This document shows positions 32,631 to 44,320 of a DNA stretch of 64,000 bases, one piece after another. Location: NCBI RefSeq assembly GCF_000422385.1, contig NZ_AULR01000002.1:62001-126000 (forward strand). The letters are read 5' to 3'. How positions within the stretch are numbered: the first letter of the stretch is position 1; each line of letters starts with the position of its first letter. The stretch is from Microbacterium indicum DSM 19969 (GTDB taxonomy: Bacteria > Actinomycetota > Actinomycetes > Actinomycetales > Microbacteriaceae). The translations under genes were made by a program, and so were the position numbers. The notes beneath the pieces were generated by a model. The model was not told the origin of the DNA, searched no databases, and saw nothing but the letters and a program-made list of their open reading frames with translations.

Positions 32631-35048
32631 ATGACCTCCGTGACGCCCGCCGAAAGCTACGCGGAAGATCGCGAGCGACGCACCCACCCCGTGACGGAGG
32701 AGTTCGCGGGGGCCCAGCGCTTCGACCTCGACCCGTTCCAGATCGCCGGGTGCCGGGCGCTCGAGGGGGGATCCTCGGTCCTCGTCGCCGCGCCGACGGG
32801 CGCGGGAAAGACGATCGTCGGCGAGTTCGCGATCCACCTCGCGATGCGCACCCCGGGCGAGAAGGCGTTCTACACGACGCCCATGAAGGCGCTCTCGAAC
32901 CAGAAGTTCCGCGAGCTGCAGGAGGTGTACGGCGCCGACGAGGTGGGCCTCCTGACGGGCGACACCAACGTCAACGCCCACGCCCGCGTCGTCGTGATGA
33001 CGACCGAGGTCCTGCGCAACATGATCTACGCGGGGTCGAGCGCGCTCGACGGCCTGCGCTACGTCGTGATGGACGAGGTGCATTACCTCGCCGACCGCTT
33101 CCGCGGGGCGGTGTGGGAGGAGGTCATCATCCACCTGCCGCAGAGCGTGCGCCTCGTGTCGCTCTCGGCGACGGTGTCGAACGCCGAGGAGTTCGGCGAC
33201 TGGCTGGGCACCGTCCGGGGCGACACCGAGGTCATCGTCTCCGAGACGCGGCCCGTCCCGCTCGAGCAGCACGTCCTGGCGCGCGGCGACCTCCTTCCCC
33301 TTTTCGACGAGACGGGCGGCACGGGATCCGAGGTGAACCGCGACCTGCTGCGGATCGGGCGCGCGCTTCCATCGTCGAACCGGCCCCACCGCGGGCGCCG
33401 CAGCCCGCACGCGCAGGGGCGCCCGCCGCGCGCGGGGGCCCGCCTCGACCGGGGCCAGGCGATCGAGCTGCTCGAGGGGCAGAATCTTCTGCCGGCGATC
33501 TTCTTCATCTTCAGCCGCGTCGGCTGCGACCAGGCCGTCCAGCAGGTGCGGCGGGCGGGGACCCGCCTCACCGACCGCGACGAGCGCCTGGAGATCCGCG
33601 AGATCGTGCGCCAGCGCACAACCTCGCTGCAGGATGAGGACCTCGGCGTGCTCGGCTACTACGAGTGGGCCGAGGATCTCGAGCGCGGGATCGCGTCGCA
33701 CCACGCGGGGCTCCTGCCCGCGTTCAAGGAGGTCGTCGAGGAGCTCTTCCAGCGCAAGCTCGTGAAGGTCGTCTTCGCGACCGAGACCCTCGCGCTCGGG
33801 ATCAACATGCCCGCCCGCACCGTCGTGCTCGAGAAGCTCGAGAAGTTCAACGGCGAGGCGCGGGTTCCCATCACGTCGGGGGAGTACACGCAGCTGACGG
33901 GGCGCGCGGGCCGCCGGGGGATCGACGTCGAGGGGCACTCGGTCGTGCACTGGACCGACGGGCTCGACCCGCATGCCGTCGCGTCGCTCGCGTCGCGCCG
34001 CACGTACCCGCTCAACTCGTCGTTCCGGCCGACCTACAACATGGCCGTGAACCTCATCGACCAGTTCGGCCGCGCCGAGGCGCGCGAGATCCTCGAGTCA
34101 TCGTTCGCGCAGTTCCAGGCCGACCGCGCCGTCGTGGGCCTCGCCCGCGAGGTGCGCGCCGCCGAGGAGTCGCTCGGCGGCTACCTCGAGGCGATGACGT
34201 GCGACAAGGGCGACTTCTCGGAGTACGCCGCCCTCCGGCGCGAGCTCAACGATCTCGAGAAGAAGAGCCGCAAGGACGTCACGGCGTCGAAGGCGCGGCA
34301 GGAGCAGCGCCGGCAGCAGATGGCCCAGCTGCGCAAGCGCATGCAGCGCCACCCCTGCCACCAGTGCAACGACCGCGAGCAGCACGCGCGCTGGGGCGAG
34401 CGCTACTACAAGCTCAAGCGGCAGACCGATAAGCTGCGCCGCCAGATCGAGGGCCGCACGGGAACCGTCGCGCGCCAGTTCGACCGGATCGTCGAGGTGC
34501 TCGAGACCCTTGACTACGTCCGCACCGACGGCGACGCCGCGGAGCTCACCGACGAGGGCCGCACGATGAAGCGGATCTACGGCGAGCGCGATCTGCTCGT
34601 CGCCGAGGCGCTGCGGCTCGGCCTGTGGCAGAAGCTCGATGCGCCGTCGCTCGCGGCGCTCGCCTGCTCGCTCGTGTACGAGCCGCGCCGCGGGGCCGAC
34701 CAGGGCGGCGACTACGCGCTGCCGCGGGGCGCGTTCCGCGAGGCGCTCGACCAGACGGAGCGGTTGTGGGCCGAGCTCGACGACCTCGAGCAGGATCACC
34801 GCCTGCCCGGGACGGCGCCGCTCGCGCCCGGCCTCTCTGCCGCGATGCACATGTGGGCGCGCGGCCAGCTGCTCGATCGGGTCCTCGGATCCGCCGACAT
34901 GGCGGCGGGCGACTTCGTGCGCTGGGCGAAGCAGACGATCGACCTGCTCGACCAGATCTCGCTCGTCGCGTCGGGCGACCTCGCCCGCACGGCGCGCCGC
35001 GCGCTCGACGCCGTGCGGCGCGGGATCGTCGCGTACTCCGGCGTCTGA
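32631..35048 (+). CDS. Ski2-like DEAD/DEAH RNA helicase (HelY type)
   Basis: An 805-aa SF2 helicase. Motifs: APTGAGKTIV (I), MDEVHY (II), SATVSN (III), ETLALGINMPA (IV/V) and QLTGRAGRRG (VI). A charged region after residue about 520 contains PCHQCND and is followed by a DSHCT C-terminal domain. The family includes yeast Mtr4/Ski2 and mycobacterial HelY; RNA processing or decay is inferred. It ends the pafBC-tat cluster. Confidence 0.9.
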   Translation: MTSVTPAESYAEDRERRTHPVTEEFAGAQRFDLDPFQIAGCRALEGGSSVLVAAPTGAGKTIVGEFAIHLAMRTPGEKAFYTTPMKALSNQKFRELQEVYGADEVGLLTGDTNVNAHARVVVMTTEVLRNMIYAGSSALDGLRYVVMDEVHYLADRFRGAVWEEVIIHLPQSVRLVSLSATVSNAEEFGDWLGTVRGDTEVIVSETRPVPLEQHVLARGDLLPLFDETGGTGSEVNRDLLRIGRALPSSNRPHRGRRSPHAQGRPPRAGARLDRGQAIELLEGQNLLPAIFFIFSRVGCDQAVQQVRRAGTRLTDRDERLEIREIVRQRTTSLQDEDLGVLGYYEWAEDLERGIASHHAGLLPAFKEVVEELFQRKLVKVVFATETLALGINMPARTVVLEKLEKFNGEARVPITSGEYTQLTGRAGRRGIDVEGHSVVHWTDGLDPHAVASLASRRTYPLNSSFRPTYNMAVNLIDQFGRAEAREILESSFAQFQADRAVVGLAREVRAAEESLGGYLEAMTCDKGDFSEYAALRRELNDLEKKSRKDVTASKARQEQRRQQMAQLRKRMQRHPCHQCNDREQHARWGERYYKLKRQTDKLRRQIEGRTGTVARQFDRIVEVLETLDYVRTDGDAAELTDEGRTMKRIYGERDLLVAEALRLGLWQKLDAPSLAALACSLVYEPRRGADQGGDYALPRGAFREALDQTERLWAELDDLEQDHRLPGTAPLAPGLSAAMHMWARGQLLDRVLGSADMAAGDFVRWAKQTIDLLDQISLVASGDLARTARRALDAVRRGIVAYSGV

Positions 35049-35057
35049 CGACACCGT

Positions 35058-35104
35058 CCGTTCACCGTCCGGAGGGGCGGCCGTTCACCGGGCGTCCCTA
35101 GATT
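35058..35104 (+). promoter_or_regulatory. Promoter region of the ABC importer operon with a direct repeat
   Basis: TAGATT (35099-35104) is the -10 candidate, giving a leader of about 74 nt. Upstream, the ten bases CCGTTCACCG occur twice (35058-35067 and 35081-35090), 23 bp apart or about two helical turns, a spacing that suits binding of a regulator on one face of the DNA. The regulator is unknown. Confidence 0.45.
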
Positions 35105-35184
35105 TCGGGAGGCCCGTTCCCCTGGCGGGCCGTCTCGTGCGATGCCCGGCCGTGCCGCGGCGTCGCCCCTTCGGAAGGACCCGA

Positions 35185-36300
35185 ATGCTCCGCCGTGCCC
35201 TGCTTCCCGCCTCCCTCCTCGCCGTGTCGGCGCTCGTCCTCGCGGGCTGCTCCTCGGACCCGTCGACCGACGCCGCGTCGAGCGACGCCGCGTCCGCGAC
35301 CTCCCTGTCGGACTTCGGCTCGTTCTCCGACCTCGAGGAGGCCGCGAAGGCCGAGGGCGCGCTCAACGTCATCGCGCTGCCGCGCGACTGGGCGAACTAC
35401 GGCGCGATCCTCGACCTGTTCGCCGAGAAGTACCCCGAGATCGAGATCACCGAGCAGTCGCCCGACGTGTCGAGCGCCGAGGAGATCCAGGCCGCCGAGA
35501 CCAACGCGGGCCTCGACACCGCTCCCGACGTGTTCGACCTCGGTCTCGCGGTCGCGCTCGAGAGCACCGACCAGTTCGCGCCGTACCAGGTGCAGACCTG
35601 GGACGAGATCCCCGACGCCCTCAAGGAGTCGACCGGCCTGTTCGTCGGCGACTACGGCGGATACATGTCGATCGGCTACGACTCGTCGAAGTTCCCCGAG
35701 ATCACGTCGCTCGACGACCTGCTCGGCTCGGACTTCTCGGGATCCGTCGCGCTCAACGGCGACCCGACCCAGGCGGGCGCGGCGTTCGCGGGCGTGGGCC
35801 TCGCGACCCTCCAGTCGGGCGGGGACCTCGACGACTTCCAGCCCGGGATCGACTTCTTCCAGGAGCTCAACGCGGCGGGCAACTTCCTCAAGGTCGACGT
35901 GACGCCCGCGACGATCGAGAGCGGCGAGACCCCCGTCGTCTTCGACTGGGACTACCTCAACGCGACGCACACGGCTGACAACGACGACTGGAAGGTCGTC
36001 GTGTTCGACGACCTCGGCTACGCCGGCTACTACAACCAGGCGATCAACAAGGACGCGGCGCACCCCGCGGCGGCGCGCCTCTGGCAGGAGTTCCTGTACA
36101 GCGACAAGGTGCAGAACCTGTGGCTCGCGGGCGGCGCCCGCCCCGTGCGCATGGACGCGATGACCGAGGCCGGCACGATCGACGCCGACCTGGCGTCGGC
36201 GCTCCCCGCGACCCCGGCCGAGACCCTCGTCCCGACCGAGGAGCAGAGCTCCGCGGCCGGCGAGCTGCTCGGCTCCGAGTGGGCCGCGGCCATCCAGTGA
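35185..36300 (+). CDS. ABC importer substrate-binding lipoprotein (family 1 type)
   Basis: A 371-aa lipoprotein: signal residues 1-20 end at LAGC. The mature part starts with a Ser/Asp/Ala-rich spacer and continues as a periplasmic binding fold with NVIALPRDWANYGAI and FDWDYLNATH. It belongs to the broad polyamine/iron/thiamine/phosphonate family; the ligand cannot be named. GGAAGGA precedes the ATG at 35185. The stop overlaps the first permease start by GTGA, so the four genes to 39102 are one operon. Confidence 0.82.
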   Translation: MLRRALLPASLLAVSALVLAGCSSDPSTDAASSDAASATSLSDFGSFSDLEEAAKAEGALNVIALPRDWANYGAILDLFAEKYPEIEITEQSPDVSSAEEIQAAETNAGLDTAPDVFDLGLAVALESTDQFAPYQVQTWDEIPDALKESTGLFVGDYGGYMSIGYDSSKFPEITSLDDLLGSDFSGSVALNGDPTQAGAAFAGVGLATLQSGGDLDDFQPGIDFFQELNAAGNFLKVDVTPATIESGETPVVFDWDYLNATHTADNDDWKVVVFDDLGYAGYYNQAINKDAAHPAAARLWQEFLYSDKVQNLWLAGGARPVRMDAMTEAGTIDADLASALPATPAETLVPTEEQSSAAGELLGSEWAAAIQ

Positions 36301-37226
36301 CGTCCGCCGCTCTTCCGGTCGCGGCCCCCGCGCGCTCGGGGGCCGCGACCGGCGGGGCGCCCGCCCCGAGGCGACGGCTCTCGGCGCTGTTCTCCTGGCT
36401 CGGCCTCGCCCCGTTCGCCGCGTACATCCTGCTGTTCCTCGTCGTCCCGACGGTGCTCGCCCTCGTCTCGGGGCTGTTCGACGCCGACGGGGCGCTGACC
36501 GTCGACAATCTCACGGCGCTCGCCGACCCCGTCATCGTGCAGGCCTTCGCGAGCACGATCGGGGTCTCGGCCCTCACAGCCGTCATCGGAGCGATCGTCG
36601 GCGCGCTCGTCTGCTACGCCCTCCTCGGGCTCTCCGAGAGCAGCGCGGTGCGCCGCGCCGTCGACGCCGCCTCGGGCGTGCTCGCGCAGTTCGGCGGCGT
36701 CATGCTCGCGTTCATCTTCATCGCGACGATCGGCCAGCAGGGGATCCTCCGGGTCGTCCTGCAGGACGCGTTCGGCCTCGACATCTACGCGGGCGGCATG
36801 TGGCTGTACGACCTGCCCGGCCTCGTCGCCCCGTACCTCTACTTCCAGATCCCGCTCATGGTCATCACGTTCATGCCCGCCCTCTCGGCCCTGAGGCCGC
36901 AGTGGGCCGAGGCGAACCTGACGCTGGGCGGCACGCGCGCGAGCTTCTGGGCCCACGTCGGGATCCCCGTTCTCGCGCCGTCGTTCCTCGCGAGCCTCCT
37001 GCTCCTGTTCGCCAACGCGTTCTCGTCGTACGCGACCGCCGCGGCGCTCGTGAGCCAGGGCGCGCCGATCGTGCCCCTGCAGATCCGGGCGGCCCTCACG
37101 AGCGAGACCGTGCTCGGCCGGGAGAACCTCGCGGGCGCCCTCGCCGTCGGCATGATCCTCGTCGTCGCCCTCGTCATGTGGGGCTACTCGGCGATCCAGC
37201 GCCGCGCGGCGCGGTGGCAGCGATGA
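36297..37226 (+). CDS. ABC importer permease 1
   Basis: A 309-aa inner-membrane permease with about six helices, PotB/CysU-like. The EAA coupling loop is WAEANLTLGGTRASFW, which docks onto the ATPase. The N-terminus has a 25-residue Ala/Pro/Arg-rich cytoplasmic extension. It overlaps both neighbours by 4 bases. Confidence 0.85.
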   Translation: MTSAALPVAAPARSGAATGGAPAPRRRLSALFSWLGLAPFAAYILLFLVVPTVLALVSGLFDADGALTVDNLTALADPVIVQAFASTIGVSALTAVIGAIVGALVCYALLGLSESSAVRRAVDAASGVLAQFGGVMLAFIFIATIGQQGILRVVLQDAFGLDIYAGGMWLYDLPGLVAPYLYFQIPLMVITFMPALSALRPQWAEANLTLGGTRASFWAHVGIPVLAPSFLASLLLLFANAFSSYATAAALVSQGAPIVPLQIRAALTSETVLGRENLAGALAVGMILVVALVMWGYSAIQRRAARWQR

Positions 37227-38047
37227 GCGCCGGCCCCCTCGCCCCCTCGCGCGCCGTGCGCTGGGTCATCGGCGTCGTCGTCGGCCTGTTCTTCCTCGTG
37301 CCGCTCGTCGCGACGCTGCTCTACACGCTGCGCGACGGCGACGGCTATTCGGGTGCGAACTGGGCGCGGCTCCTCGACCCCGCGTCCGCGAGCACGCTCA
37401 AGCCGCTGTGGACGGGCCTCGGCAACTCGCTCGTCCTGGTGCTCGTCACCGTGATCATCGTCCTCGTGCTGTTCGCGCCCACGATCATCCTCGTGAACCT
37501 CCGGTTCCCGCGCCTCAAGCGCGCGTTCGAGTTCGTGGCGCTTCTGCCCATCTCGATCCCCGCGATCGTGCTGGTCGTCGGGCTCGCTCCCGTCTACCTC
37601 CAGGTGTCGCGCACGCTCGGGACGGGCGCGTGGACGCTCGCGTTCGCCTACGGGGTCACGGTGCTCCCCTTCGCGTATCGCGCGATCCAGGCGTCGGTCG
37701 ACGCGATCGACCTGCGCACCCTCACGGAGGCGGCGCGCTCCCTCGGCGCCGGGTGGATCACGGTCGTCCTGCGCGTTCTCGCCCCGAACCTCCGGCAGGG
37801 CCTGCTGGCCGCCGCGCTCATCTCGGTCGCCGTCGTGCTCGGCGAGTTCACGATCGCGTCGCTCCTCAACAGGCAGGTCCTCCAGACGGCGATGATCGTC
37901 GTCAGCAAACAGGACGTCTACGCGCCCGCGATCTTCACCCTGCTCGCGCTCGCGCTCGCGTTCGTGTTCGTCCTGCTCCTCATCATCGGCGGGGCGGGCG
38001 GCGGCACGGCCGCGCGGCGCCCCCTCAGGAAGGCCAGGAAACGATGA
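37223..38047 (+). CDS. ABC importer permease 2
   Basis: A 274-aa inner-membrane permease, PotC-like, with six helices and the EAA loop LTEAARSLGAGWITVVLRVL. ATGA overlap with permease 1 and with the ATPase gene. Confidence 0.85.
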   Translation: MSAGPLAPSRAVRWVIGVVVGLFFLVPLVATLLYTLRDGDGYSGANWARLLDPASASTLKPLWTGLGNSLVLVLVTVIIVLVLFAPTIILVNLRFPRLKRAFEFVALLPISIPAIVLVVGLAPVYLQVSRTLGTGAWTLAFAYGVTVLPFAYRAIQASVDAIDLRTLTEAARSLGAGWITVVLRVLAPNLRQGLLAAALISVAVVLGEFTIASLLNRQVLQTAMIVVSKQDVYAPAIFTLLALALAFVFVLLLIIGGAGGGTAARRPLRKARKR

Positions 38048-39102
38048 CTTCGGTCGACACCACCACGCCGCGCGCGTCGGCGGCCCCGGGGACGCGCGTG
38101 GAGTTCCGCGGCGTCGTCAAGGACTACGGTGCGACGCGGGTCCTGCACGGCATCGATCTCGACATCCGGCCCGGCGAGTTCGTGTCGCTGCTCGGCCCGT
38201 CGGGCTGCGGCAAGACGACCGCGCTGCGCGTCCTCGCGGGCCTCGAGCAGTCGAGCGGCGGACCCGTCATGCTCGGCGGCCGCGACGTGTCGGGCACGCC
38301 CACGAACAAGCGGGACATCGGCATGGTGTTCCAGGCCTACTCGCTCTTCCCGCACCTGCGGGTCGGCGACAACACGGCCTTCGGGCTGCGGCGTCGCGGC
38401 GTCGCCCGCGCCGAGGCCGCCCGGCGCGCCGGCGACGCGCTCGAGCTCGTGGGGCTCGGGCACCTCGCCGACCGCTTCCCGCACGAGCTCTCGGGCGGCC
38501 AGCAGCAGCGCGTCGCGCTCGCGCGGGCGCTCGTGACGGAGCCGAGCGTCCTGCTGCTCGACGAGCCGCTCTCGGCGCTCGACGCGAAGGTGCGCGTCCA
38601 GCTGCGCGACGAGATCCGCCGCATCCAGCTGCGCCTCGGCATCACGACGGTGTTCGTGACGCACGACCAGGAGGAGGCGCTCGCGGTCTCCGACCGCGTC
38701 GCGGTCATGGACGCGGGCCGCATCGAGCAGATCGGCACGCCCGAGGAGCTGTACCGGCGCCCCGCCACGGCGAACGTCGCGGCGTTCGTCGGCCTGTCCT
38801 CTCTCGTCCCCGTCACGGTCTCGTCCGGCGCGGCGGAGGTGCTCGGCACGCGCGTCCCCGTCGTGGGCGACGAGCCCGACGGCCCCGCCGAGGCGTTCGT
38901 CCGCCCCGAGAACCTGCGGCTCGGGGGCCCCGTGCCCGCCGTCGTGCGCGAGTCGACGTTCCTCGGATCGCTCCGGCGCACGCGCCTCGAGGCCGAGGGC
39001 GGAGTCGAGCTCACGGTGCAGCACGCGGCCGCCGACGCCGTCGCCCCGGGCGACCGCGTGACGGTCGGGGTCGAACCGGTTCCCGTCGTCGTGCGCCGCT
39101 GA
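38044..39102 (+). CDS. ABC importer ATP-binding protein (PotA/FbpC type)
   Basis: A 352-aa ATPase with Walker A GPSGCGKTT, signature LSGGQQQR, Walker B LLLDEPLSALD and H-loop VTHDQEEAL; the last 90 residues are an OB-like TOBE domain, typical of polyamine, iron and sulfate importers. The TGA stop lies inside the shared terminator stem. Confidence 0.88.
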   Translation: MTSVDTTTPRASAAPGTRVEFRGVVKDYGATRVLHGIDLDIRPGEFVSLLGPSGCGKTTALRVLAGLEQSSGGPVMLGGRDVSGTPTNKRDIGMVFQAYSLFPHLRVGDNTAFGLRRRGVARAEAARRAGDALELVGLGHLADRFPHELSGGQQQRVALARALVTEPSVLLLDEPLSALDAKVRVQLRDEIRRIQLRLGITTVFVTHDQEEALAVSDRVAVMDAGRIEQIGTPEELYRRPATANVAAFVGLSSLVPVTVSSGAAEVLGTRVPVVGDEPDGPAEAFVRPENLRLGGPVPAVVRESTFLGSLRRTRLEAEGGVELTVQHAAADAVAPGDRVTVGVEPVPVVVRR

Positions 39103-39129
39103 TCCGGGGCGGGGAACCCCCGCCCCGGA

Positions 39130-39132
<3 letters not shown>
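39100..39132. terminator. Bidirectional terminator containing both stop codons
   Basis: Perfect 15-bp stem (39100-39114 and 39118-39132) with loop AAC. The first three bases of the left arm are the TGA stop of the ABC ATPase gene and the last three of the right arm are, on the minus strand, the TGA stop of nasA. One hairpin therefore ends both convergent operons. Confidence 0.85.
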
Positions 39133-41195
<2,063 letters not shown>

Positions 41196-41199
<4 letters not shown>

Positions 41200-42749
41200 G
41201 CCGCGACCTCGAGCTGCTGGAGCATCTCGCCGATGCGAGCGCGGCACCCGCCGCATCCCGTGCCGGCGCGGGTGCAGCGGCCGACGTCCTCGACCGTCGT
41301 GCACTCGTGCTCCGCGACGGCGTCCTCGATCGCGCCCGCCGTGACGGCGTTGCACATGCAGACCATGGCGTCGCGACCCTCGGCGCGGGGGGCGCTCGCC
41401 TCGGCGGCGTCGAGGCGGAGGAGCAGCGACCGGTCGCTCGGCAGCTCCCCGCGGCGCTGATAGAGGACGGACAGCTCGGCGGCGGCGCGCGGCATCCCGA
41501 CGGCGACGAAGCCGTCGAGCACCCCTCCCGTCGTCTGCATCTTCACGTAGGTGCCGTGCTGCGGGTCGGCCCACATCGCGATCTCCGCGGGTTCCTCGCC
41601 GTGCGCGGCGGGGGCGAACGGATCGCCCTGCACGTCGCCGGCCGACACGAGGTCGACTTGGCTCGCCTTCACGAGGACGACGCCCGGGGCCTCTTCGCGG
41701 AACGGCTCGGTGTCGGCCCCGTCGAGCTCGGCCGTGATCGCGGCGGCGAGCCACTCCGCCTGGCGCCACCCGGGTCCGATGAGGCCCGACGGGCCGCCGG
41801 GCACGCGCTTCTCCTCGCCGTGCACGGCGGGGTCGGCGATGTGGGCGACGTCGCCGATCGCGTGGATGCGCGGGTCGGTCCACGAGCGCAGCCGCTCGTC
41901 GACGAGCACGCCGCGGCCCGTGCGCAGCCCGGCCCCCTCGGCGAGCTCGGCGCGCGGCTGCACCCCGCACGAGAGGACGAGGAGATCCCCGTCGATGCGC
42001 TTGCCGTCGCCCGAGACGAGCGCCTCGAAGCGGCGGACCCCGCCCTGTTCGCGGGCGACGATCGCCTCGGCGCGCGTGTGGGGGACGACCGTGACGCCCG
42101 ACGCGGCGAGGGCGCCGGCGAGCACGTGCGCCGCCCCGCGGTCGAGCTGTCGCGGCATGGGGATGGGGCCGAAGTGCGCGATATGGGGGATCGCTCCCGC
42201 CTGCGCGAGGATCAGGGCGAGCTCGATCCCGAGGACCCCCGCCCCGAGGACGACGACGCGCCCTCCGGCCTCGACGACGCGGGCGACCCGCTCGGCGTCG
42301 TCGATCGAGCGCAGCACGACGACGCCCTCGGTGAGGGTCTCGTCGTGTCCCGACGCGTCGCGCCCCGTGAGCTCCAGCCCGTCGAGCCGCGGGACGTTCG
42401 CGCGGGCTCCCGTCGCGATGACGACCCGGTCGAAGGGGACCCGGGATCCGTCGTCGAGCTCCACGGCGGATCCCTCCCGGTCGATGCGCACGGCGCGGCG
42501 GCCCATCACGATGCGGACGCCCGCGGCGCGCAGCTCGTCGGGATCGGCGATCACGAGGTCGTCGCGCACCGCCTCGCCCGCCGCGTACTCGGCGATGAGG
42601 ATCCGGTTGTACGGGGCATGCGTCTCGGCGCCGACGATCGTCAGCTCGACGCGGCCCGCGTCGACCTCGGGCAGGATCTCCTCGGCGAAGCGCACGGCCG
42701 TGGGGCCGAAGCCGATGACGGCGATGCGCATGGCGGGGCGGTTCTCCAT
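41196..42749 (-). CDS. nasB: Nitrate reductase electron-transfer subunit, FAD oxidoreductase with BFD-like domain
   Basis: A 517-aa flavoprotein resembling the first half of NirB. The FAD fold begins IAVIGFGPTAVRFAEE, NAD(P)H is bound by VVLGAGVLGIELAL, and the C-terminal BFD-like [2Fe-2S] domain has MVCMCNAV and RCTRAGTGCGGC. It should pass electrons from NAD(P)H to NasA. Start at 42749 (MENRP) or 42731 (MRIAV). Three bases separate it from narK. Confidence 0.85.
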
Positions 42750-42752
42750 CGG

Positions 42753-44144
42753 TCAGACGATACGGCGGTCGAGCGAGGCGCGCGGCACGAGGTAGACGAC
42801 GGCGGTGAGGACCGCCATCCCGGCGTAGAGCGCGACGAAGGCCCAGAACGCGGCCGTGTACGCGCCCGTCGCCGACTGCGACGCGTTGAGCACCTGCGGG
42901 ATGAGGAAGCCGCCGTACGCCCCGATCGCCGCGATGATGCCGGTCGCGGCGGCGGCCTGGCGCTGCGTCGAGACGCCGTGCTCCTCGCCTGCCTTCGCCG
43001 CGCCGCGCGCCGCGAAGATCGACGGGATCATGCGGTAGGTCGCCCCGTTGCCGATGCCCGTCGCGCAGAACAGGACGAGGAACAGGCCGAGGAAGAGCCA
43101 GAAGCTGCCGAGGGGCAGGGTCGCGACCACCGCGATCGTCGCGGCGATCATGACGGCGAACGAGACGATCGTCATGCGGGCGCCGCCGATCCGGTCGGCG
43201 AGCCTGCCGCCGTAGGGACGGGCGAGCGAGCCGACGAGGGCGCCGAGGAAGGCGAGCGAGAGCGCCGCGGTGCCGATGTGGAACTCCGAGAAGTCGGGGA
43301 ACTGGTCGCGGATCAGCTTGGGGAAGACGCCCGCGAAGCCGATGAAGGAGCCGAAGGTGCCGATGTAGAGGACGGCCATGATCCAGAGGTGCGGCTCGCG
43401 GAGCGCCGCGGCGACGCCCGCGAAGTCGCTGCGCGCCGTCGAGATGTTGTCCATCGCCATCCACGCCCCGACGATCGCGACGACGATCAGCGGGATCCAC
43501 ACGAAGCCCGCGAGGCCGAGGTTCAGGGTCCCCGCTGCGCCGAGCGTCACGACGATGGGGACGAGGAGCTGCGCGACGGCGGCGCCGAGGTTGCCGCCCG
43601 CGGCGTTGAGCCCGAGCGCCCAGCCCTTCTCCTTCTGCGGGAAGAAGTAGGTGATGTTCGCCATCGAGCTCGCGAAGTTGCCGCCGCCGACGCCGCTCAG
43701 GGCCGCGATCACGAGGAGCAGCCAGAACGTCGCCTCGGGGTGCTGGACGACGATGCCGAGGAGGATCGCCGGGACGAGGAGGAGGCAGGCCGAGACGATC
43801 GTCCAGTTGCGGCCGCCGAAGCGGGCGACCGCGAAGGTGTAGGGGAAGCGCAGCGTCGCGCCCACGAGGGTCGGAACCGAGATGAGCCAGAACTGCTCGC
43901 TCGCCGAGATCGCGAAGCCCGCGTCGGGGAGCATCACGACGACGATGCTCCAGAGCTGCCAGACGACGAAGCCGAGGAACTCGGCGAAGATCGACCAGCC
44001 GAGGTTGCGCTTCGCGATCCGCCGCCCGTCCGCCGCCCACTGCGCGGGATCCTCGGCGTTCCAGCCGTCGATCCAGCGGCCGGGCCGCGTCGTGAGCGCG
44101 GTGCTCGCGGGGGTGGTGCTCGTGGTGCTCACAGTCGAGGCCAT
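42753..44144 (-). CDS. narK: Nitrate/nitrite MFS transporter NarK
   Basis: A 463-aa, 12-helix MFS protein with both nitrate signature loops: GGGNFASSMANITYFFPQ and ATGIGNGATYRMIPSIF. A hydrophilic N-terminal stretch of about 45 residues precedes helix 1. It supplies nitrate to NasA (and may expel nitrite). First gene of narK-nasB-nasA. Confidence 0.93.
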   Translation of the reverse strand: MASTVSTTSTTPASTALTTRPGRWIDGWNAEDPAQWAADGRRIAKRNLGWSIFAEFLGFVVWQLWSIVVVMLPDAGFAISASEQFWLISVPTLVGATLRFPYTFAVARFGGRNWTIVSACLLLVPAILLGIVVQHPEATFWLLLVIAALSGVGGGNFASSMANITYFFPQKEKGWALGLNAAGGNLGAAVAQLLVPIVVTLGAAGTLNLGLAGFVWIPLIVVAIVGAWMAMDNISTARSDFAGVAAALREPHLWIMAVLYIGTFGSFIGFAGVFPKLIRDQFPDFSEFHIGTAALSLAFLGALVGSLARPYGGRLADRIGGARMTIVSFAVMIAATIAVVATLPLGSFWLFLGLFLVLFCATGIGNGATYRMIPSIFAARGAAKAGEEHGVSTQRQAAAATGIIAAIGAYGGFLIPQVLNASQSATGAYTAAFWAFVALYAGMAVLTAVVYLVPRASLDRRIV

Positions 44145-44222
44145 GGGCCTGCCCTTCGAGAGGTGTCGTCACGGATACCGGCGACGGTACGGGCGGGGTG
44201 TTTCCGGGGGCGCGGCCCCGCG

Positions 44223-44238
44223 GTTGCCGCCCCGTCAC
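44223..44238 (-). promoter_or_regulatory. GlnR-like box upstream of narK
   Basis: On the minus strand GTGAC-N6-GCAAC, one mismatch from the GlnR a-b box (GTnAC-N6-GaAAC) known from Streptomyces and mycobacteria. It lies 79-94 bases before the narK ATG, a normal activator position. A further half-site, GTGAT, stands six bases upstream. Confidence 0.5.
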
Positions 44239-44278
44239 CGTCCGATCACGCGCCGCACGATCGGCGGGGGAGGGCCGC

Positions 44279-44294
44279 GTAACACGGCGGAAAC
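44279..44294 (+). promoter_or_regulatory. GlnR-like box in the narK-trmD gap
   Basis: GTAAC-ACGGCG-GAAAC, an exact match to the GTnAC-N6-GaAAC consensus. It is 135 bases from narK and only 15 bases before the trmD -10 box, so it could activate narK or hinder trmD. Confidence 0.55.
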
Positions 44295-44308
44295 AGGCGC
44301 CGGATCCG

Positions 44309-44314
44309 TAGACT
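44309..44314 (+). promoter_or_regulatory. -10 box of trmD (leaderless)
   Basis: TAGACT, six bases before the ATG at 44321. Confidence 0.65.
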
Positions 44315-44320
44315 CGAGGA

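Noticed and set aside
35049..35184. TPP or other riboswitch in front of the ABC importer
   Set aside because: No CTGAGA or other conserved aptamer core; only short GC stems are visible.
41307..44282. Very long open frame on the plus strand opposite the nas genes
   Set aside because: Low-complexity Arg/Asp/Gly-rich translation, mirror image of conserved NasA/NasB/NarK codons; long antisense frames are expected at this GC content. The same applies opposite the ABC-F gene (4037-5584) and others.
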